Assembly: GCA_945910005.1 (NCBI GenBank)
Contig: OX246740.1
Coordinates: 60,462,646-60,526,645 of the forward strand
DNA length: 64,000 nt
Direction: 5' to 3'
From: Isoperla grammatica
Lineage: Eukaryota > Arthropoda > Insecta > Plecoptera > Perlodidae
The notes below the pieces were generated by a model, which saw only the letters and a list, made by a program, of their open reading frames with translations, made no database searches and was not told the DNA's origin. Position 1 is the stretch's first letter, and each line of letters starts with the position of its first letter. Below are positions 58,965 through 64,000 of this stretch, in pieces. Made by a program: the position numbers and the translations under genes.

Positions 58965-60289
58965 TTTCCGATACATTTGGAAAATATAACCGCGCACAGA
59001 TAATAAATTACACACTAGTAAAAATTCCCAAACGATCACCGTGAAAACCAAACAATAACAACTTTCGCGACTCGGGAACGTCGCGACATCATCTATCCTT
59101 CCATCACAACATTTACCCGTGAAATATCTTCTTCCTTGAAACTGTCTGTGACCATTACAATAACAGGTCTTGTATGTTTCTTGGAATTGACCAAGTCGTT
59201 GACAATTGTGAACCCGAGCCAGTTTTATCATAAAAGAGCGGAAGTCACCTCTAAATAAAATGTATATATTCTCAACGAAAAATATTAGCAATATCCGGTT
59301 TACTGCTGGGCACAATAACATCTAACTTCGATCAAAATTAATACTTCGTTATTTTACGAACTCCATGAAAATAGCACTTTTGAGTAATGATTTAGATCGG
59401 GTGGGGGGCAACGGGGCCAACATAAATTTGGAGGGGGGGAATTGTCCCCCTTGCTCCCCCGTAGTGCCAGCACTGACTCGCCGCAAACAATTCAGTCATC
59501 AAGTCGAGAGAATCGAACGGACGGTGGTAACTGTTCTCAGAGGGAGACAATACCACATCACACGAGTGTGTTACAACCCCTCACATGTAACACTAGTGTT
59601 ATATAACCGTGGGAGAGGGCGTGTTCAAACCTATACTCGCGTAGAACGTGAAACAGCGGGTTTCATTATAGAATGTCAATCAGTACTTCGAGACAAAAGC
59701 AATCGAACCGGTCACATTTCGATTAGCACAATAAATGTTGGCTCTCTCGATGCTTCGTCGGGTTCGCGGAAATGTTTAAACCCTTCATTAGGGATCGAGA
59801 GTCCCCACGCACAGCCGATCCAATCAAAGCCCTCAAAGAGACGATCAGAGTGCTTTGGAACTAGATGACCTCAAGCTTTCTAACATGACACTGGAGTTTG
59901 GCCAAGGTGGAACGATCTGCAATCAGTTGTTTGAATCTGGGTAGGCCTACATTCACAAATCTTCTGTAAATGATTTGATCCTAGAATAGTAAGGTATCTC
60001 AGTGTTACATGTTTCTCTACGCCTAAACGCAAAAAAACCGCAAATATTTGTAATGAAAATTAATGAAAACAGCTAAATATTGTAATCGTTTACCACCGAT
60101 CATTCATAAACAAGACGAAAAATACAATGTCCTTCTGGTCAGGATGTAAATTAGGATCAAATTCTAACGTTACCGCACAGTTTGACGAACATTTTCATAT
60201 TTGTATTTTGAAAACTTTCCCATGATATGTGAACGCTACAATATGCTCGGAACGAAATGGGCTGGCACTTTTAGAGCACTCTGTAAATT

Positions 60290-60297
60290 ATATCAAA
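60290..60297. repeat. Left 8-bp target-site duplication ATATCAAA
   Basis: Direct repeat partner of 63859-63866, immediately outside the inverted ends of the 3.56-kb element. Confidence 0.65.
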
Positions 60298-60314
60298 GGG
60301 AACATATCTATTGA

Positions 60315-60660
60315 GCGAAAATTTAAGTACGCGAATCGTCTATTGCGCGAAAGCTCTAGTGCGCGAAAACTCTAGTCCGCGAAGAGTCTAATGCGCGAAT
60401 GCTTTAATCCGCGAAAACTCTAGACCGCGAAAACTCTAGTCCGCGAAAACTCTAGTCCGCGAAAAATATATTGAGCGAATAATTAAATGCGCGAAACTTC
60501 TAGTCCGCGAATACTTTAGTGCGCGAATGATCTAAGGACCGAGCGAAGAATTAAACTAGCGAATAGTCTATTGAGCGAATGTTCTAATACGCGAATAGCC
60601 TAATAAGCGAAAACTCTAGTCCGCGAAACCTCTAGTCCGCGAAAGCTCTAGTCCGCGAAA
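60315..60660 (+). repeat. 16-bp degenerate tandem array, about 21 units (left)
   Basis: GCGAA starts at 60315, 60331, 60347 and 60363 and continues in 16-bp steps. The common form is GCGAAAACTCTAGTCC. The GCGAA core is nearly invariant, the next three bases vary, and a TCTA-like centre is followed by a variable end. One irregular unit occurs near 60530-60560. Confidence 0.93.
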
Positions 60661-61063
60661 CCGGTCCCAACCACTACGTTCCAAAAACATCGCCTGACTA
60701 GTGCAGGCCACCCTGGATGGTAGGCGATACGCTACACACCGGAGCATTGCTAGTTGTGTGGATGCAGGCGTCTTCTTCAGTTGGGGTGTATATGGGGATG
60801 ACAATGTTCGCTTCAGCCTCATCGTGACGACCATGATTATGTTTTACTTACTCAATAAAATATATGAGATAGCAATGTGTAAATTTTAAATTCATTATAT
60901 ATGCTCACGTTATGTGAAGACAATGGACTTATGAAATATGTTGTTGCATTTTTATTTGGTCAAGTGATATTTGGGCTTTACGCTCATATTTTGGCCACGA
61001 GGGTAATCGAGACGGTGCTTGGGTAATTACAAATATGAAAAACGCCACATGGCATCCATACCC

Positions 61064-61135
61064 AAGCCAGGATTCGAACTTGGAAAGCAACAACCGCGGT
61101 TTAATAGAATCACGCGTCACGCCAAACGCTGGCTT
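61064..61135 (-). other. tRNA-like sequence, 72 nt (SINE head or tRNA pseudogene)
   Basis: Minus-strand ends AAGCCAG and CTGGCTT are perfectly complementary (7 bp). Near the 3' end is AAGTTCGAATCC, a good B box, and in the middle AAACCGCGGTT, also seen in the segment at 62515-62590. The D arm is degenerate. Confidence 0.5.
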
Positions 61136-61627
61136 GTTATTTAAACCATAACCCCTGATTGTAGGCTGAAATGTGAATAATAAACTTACAATAACGTGCT
61201 CGAAAGTGAATATAATCCATAATAGAACTCCAGTTCGTCCAACGTATAGACAACTAGATAAAATAACTTTAAATTATTGTGCCAAGAAGAAGTGGTTGTT
61301 ATTTGCGTTCTGACATAAAACCTACCCATACCCATATGGATACGTACACTCCCGTTGCATGCACTGTCTTACCTTTACGTTCATTACACACAACGAAATA
61401 GTGTGACATGCGTCGTTTTCGTTACAATATTCTCTTGAGAATTACTTGAGAATTGAGAATCACAACAAAATTGTAGTATTTTGATATTACTATTAACAAG
61501 CAGAAGGTGACTGTTACTATCCACGATTTACTTTACGTATGGTGTACATACAAATTATGACATGTTTGTTTATAGCCAACTTCAGTTTTATGGATAATCT
61601 ACGGATATAGCAATTCTAATATAAGTA

Positions 61628-61700
61628 TGCCCTGACTTGACATCGAACACAGATCTGCGGCATTGCACGCCATTGCTCTTCCCACTTGAGCTACCGGGAC
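61628..61700 (-). other. tRNA-like sequence, 73 nt, cloverleaf with GCA anticodon position, decayed T stem
   Basis: On the minus strand it starts GTCCCGGTAGCTCAAGTGGG then AAGAGC, a standard acceptor start, D stem (GCTC/GAGC) and A box. A 7-nt loop GTGCAAT (T33 then GCA) sits in an anticodon stem, and the T loop reads TTCGATG. All arm lengths sum to 73, as in a standard tRNA. The acceptor pairs in most positions, but the T stem has mismatches, so it is likely a pseudogene or tRNA-derived repeat and not a working tRNA-Cys. Confidence 0.6.
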
Positions 61701-62514
61701 GACATAAACTAACTTCTATTAAATTGATTAATTTGTTGTTGTATTGTTGACACATCGAACAGTGGACTGCATATACCGCAAAAATGTTTTACGTTTTGTA
61801 ATTATATTTTAAAGTAAAAATTAATATATTCTCTTTGTATATACTCTCGATTCGTAATATCCTCGAATACAATAATCATATAAGCAAGTTGTGTTTGTTA
61901 AATTTTATCTTATTGGTAATCTACTTTGAAGAAATGTCATGTGTTTCATCACTTGTAAAAAAGAAGTAGAACACTTCAGATTAATTGGATGATTGATATA
62001 ATTTAATTAAATAAAAATACAAAATTTGTATTTTTATTTAAGTAAATACATTTAATGTGTTCATATTTACGAAGTTGTCAACTAATTTAGTAGAAGATGA
62101 AAATTAAAAAAAGAGGAAAATTCCCTTTTAAATACGTATTAACATTTGTTTATTGATAATTCGCCAAGACTAATGCCGTGTATAGTGGGGAAGGGGCTTG
62201 GGGGCTTCAGCCGAGTCAATTCCCCCTTAGCCTTCCCTGAAATCCCGTCGTTTAATTAAATTATTACATTTTAATATAATTAAATAAACATATGATCACA
62301 ACCATTTTTTATATACCAACCACTAACCATTTTTAATATATAATATTAATTTGTAAAGTACAAGACCAACCCTCATTAATTTAAACCTTGGACAAATTTG
62401 GAAGGTGACGATATTTCGGGTCTTCTTACATTTTTTTTTTTTACCACCAGTGAAAATCGCGACGATGAGTGAGTGCTTAATTTATGAAGAAGCATTCATG
62501 TCATGGTTAACATG

Positions 62515-62590
62515 CGCTACACAGGATTCAAATCTGAATGCCAGAACCGCGGTTTACTACTCTAACGACAAGCCGTCAATGACCGCCTAT
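62515..62590 (-). other. tRNA-like fragment related to 61064-61135
   Basis: The minus strand contains TAGTAAACCGCGGTTCTGGC then CAGATTTGAATCC. This parallels the anticodon-arm and T-arm part of the copy at 61064-61135. The 5' half is diverged. Two related copies 1.45 kb apart suggest a dispersed tRNA-derived repeat family. Confidence 0.45.
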
Positions 62591-63464
62591 CGTTGGCTTT
62601 GGTTCATTTTACATGCATATGATTTACCATGAAAAAGCATAGTAATATTATCTGAATATTTTAACTCCAAGTAATGTGCGCGTGGTAAATTAAAGGTTGC
62701 TCTTCTTGTGTTATTAAGTACATAATCGAAATAATCAAATCACTTACCGATACCTTACATATTCATAACAAAAATATGCTGTCTGCGCTGTGTATTATAC
62801 CGAAATGGACGTAAGCGCAAATTTGTTATAACTAGAGTTTTTGTATGTGTCGTTTATCTTGATTTATTACCATTAATAATTCGTGAAGCAATAAGAACCT
62901 GGAATACACGAATATTACTTTTAATATTACTGAATAGAATAGACATTAAATAAATAAATAAAATAAAATGTGTAAACCAATTGGGTGTGATAACGTGAAC
63001 ATGCTGCTTGTGTGGAGACATCATTGTAAATAAATCACTGTATTGTTAACCTACATCAGTATAAGAATACTTATTACTACCTAGTAAAGTTACGGTGAAA
63101 ACTAAAATACTGGGAGATTGAGATATCTATTTTCTCCACATCTAAATAATACTTGTGTCAATTGTGATTGAGTGACAACGTCATTTGACGTTATCAGGAG
63201 TGGACCACCTGACAGCACAAAATGTATAATACGTGATATATATACGCAAACAGGTAACATTAACAAGCAACCGCTCGCAATCGGTGATGATGACGGGGCG
63301 ATGGTGAGGGGGGGGAAGGGGGGGTGACCCTTGGCGGCACGGTAGGTTAAGCGCAAGAACGGCACATCAATATTCTTGGCAGGCGGTCTGAGTCGAACGT
63401 TTTCAGGTCCGACAATATACACAGTATACCTGACCGCAGATATCCTGCTGCGCCTTAATGCAAA

Positions 63465-63846
63465 GAAAACTCTAATGCGCGAAAGTTCTATTGCGCGAAA
63501 ACTCTAGTCCGCGAAAACTCTAGTGCGCGAATAGCCTATTGCGCGAAATTTCTAGTAAGCGAAACCTTAGGTGCGCGAAGAGTCTAGTCCGCGAACACCT
63601 TAATGCGCGAAAAATCTGTTGCGCGAAAACTCTAGTCCGCGAAAACTCTAGTGCGCGAATAGCCTATTGCGCGAAATTTCCAGTAAGCGAAACCTTAAGT
63701 GCGCGAAAAGTCTAGTGCGCGAAATATCTAGTTAGCGAATCTTCTAATGCGCGAATACTCTAGTGAGCGAAAGTTCTATTGCGCGAATGATCGGGTGCGC
63801 GAATTTCGCTAACTAGAACTTTCGCGCACTTAAATTTTCGCTCAAT
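63465..63846 (+). repeat. 16-bp degenerate tandem array, about 20 units plus inverted end (right)
   Basis: GCGAA recurs every 16 bp from 63479 to 63799. A five-unit run (GCGAAAACTCTAGTCC to GCGAAACCTTA) is duplicated, about 63495 and 63639. At 63799-63809 the array flips through GCGAATTTCGC into two or three units in the opposite orientation, which form the element's right terminus. Confidence 0.93.
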
Positions 63847-63858
63847 AGCTATGCAGCC

Positions 63859-63866
63859 ATATCAAA
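63859..63866. repeat. Right 8-bp target-site duplication ATATCAAA
   Basis: Exact direct copy of 60290-60297. The remaining 134 bp to the window end are unique, with nothing recognised. Confidence 0.65.
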
Positions 63867-64000
63867 CCAGAGTTGTATAGAGCCCAGCTGCACGTTGGGT
63901 AAAGGCCCAAAGCCAGCGAGTGCTTCTACATTAGCTCGTCGGGTTTAGTTGAGAAACTGTAAGAATGACGGCCCCCGCCTTATCCCCACCATTGCTACCC

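Larger units (their letters stand above)
56038..60289. other. Unique region with short frames, no gene firmly recognised
   Basis: It contains a 19-bp tandem repeat at 57001-57057, C13 at 58118-58130, G18 at 58438-58455 and an imperfect GGGGGGCAAC/TTGCTCCCCC palindromic stretch at about 59401-59461. Frames of 141 (56791-57216, plus) and 167 codons (59365-59868, plus) match no family I recognise. A small minus-strand candidate is listed at 58698-58964. Confidence 0.5.
60298..63858. mobile_element. 3.56-kb non-autonomous DNA transposon-like element with 16-bp terminal tandem arrays
   Basis: The left end reads GGGAACATATCTATTGAGCG and the complement of the right end reads GGCTGCATAGCTATTGAGCG. 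These match at 16 of 20 positions, and the match continues through AAAATTTAAGT.CGCGAA. Outside both ends is the direct repeat ATATCAAA. Next to each end is an array of strictly 16-bp units beginning GCGAA (60315-60660 and 63465-63846). The interior is AT-rich and has no frame longer than about 106 codons, so no transposase is encoded. It contains three tRNA-like segments, all on the minus strand. An 8-bp duplication fits hAT, MULE, Merlin or P superfamilies; the terminal sequence does not decide among them. Confidence 0.65.

Noticed and set aside
59395..59465. Possible terminal repeat of another DNA transposon (GGGGGGCAAC...TTGCTCCCCC)
   Set aside because: Imperfect palindrome only; no partner terminus or target duplication found.

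Overview
The window is eukaryotic, animal-type genomic DNA dominated by tandem repeats. About 35 kb of the 64 kb is satellite or minisatellite sequence in more than a dozen unrelated arrays. Between them lie AT-rich unique DNA, transposable elements, tRNA-derived fragments and poly-G/poly-C tracts. A 200-base run of N marks an assembly gap. There is no operon structure and no prokaryotic gene. I infer an invertebrate metazoan from the APE-type non-LTR retrotransposon, the hAT element, the tRNA-derived repeats and a broken MADF-domain coding segment. The MADF segment leans towards arthropods, but the sequence does not fix the taxon.

Layout: 1-235, end of a 47-bp satellite. 1672-5243, an 87-bp satellite of about 41 copies. 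5536-6723, an 82-bp array. 6891-9740, a 94-bp array split by a 515-bp hAT-type element with an 8-bp target duplication. 12100-12295, a short 62-bp array. 13433-15852, a G-rich array of about 29 copies with G-runs of 7 to about 19. 18676-19329, a 61-bp array. 19948-45235, a giant 90/100-bp satellite of about 240 copies with higher-order structure, interrupted at 36298-39593 by a 5'-truncated CR1/L2/Jockey-group retrotransposon with an intact 971-codon reading frame. 48371-48772, the MADF-domain relic. 48768-49055, a 105-bp repeat. 49176-49206, three CCAAT boxes. 49545-50672, a 114-bp array. 51010-51895, a CCTATG hexamer array. 55838-56037, gap. 60298-63858, a 3.56-kb DNA transposon-like unit bounded by an 8-bp direct repeat, with 16-bp tandem arrays at both ends.

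The only convincing long protein-coding frame is the retrotransposon endonuclease/reverse transcriptase. The long frames inside the arrays arise because repeat units that lack stops are repeated, often with a length divisible by three, so they stay open in several frames and on both strands. No complete host gene was recognised.

The observations most worth checking are: the 3.56-kb element with its 16-bp GCGAA arrays; the retrotransposon inserted in the satellite and beginning at a 2A-like motif; the nested higher-order repeats of 2180 bp and 460 bp; the hAT insertion; and the MADF relic.
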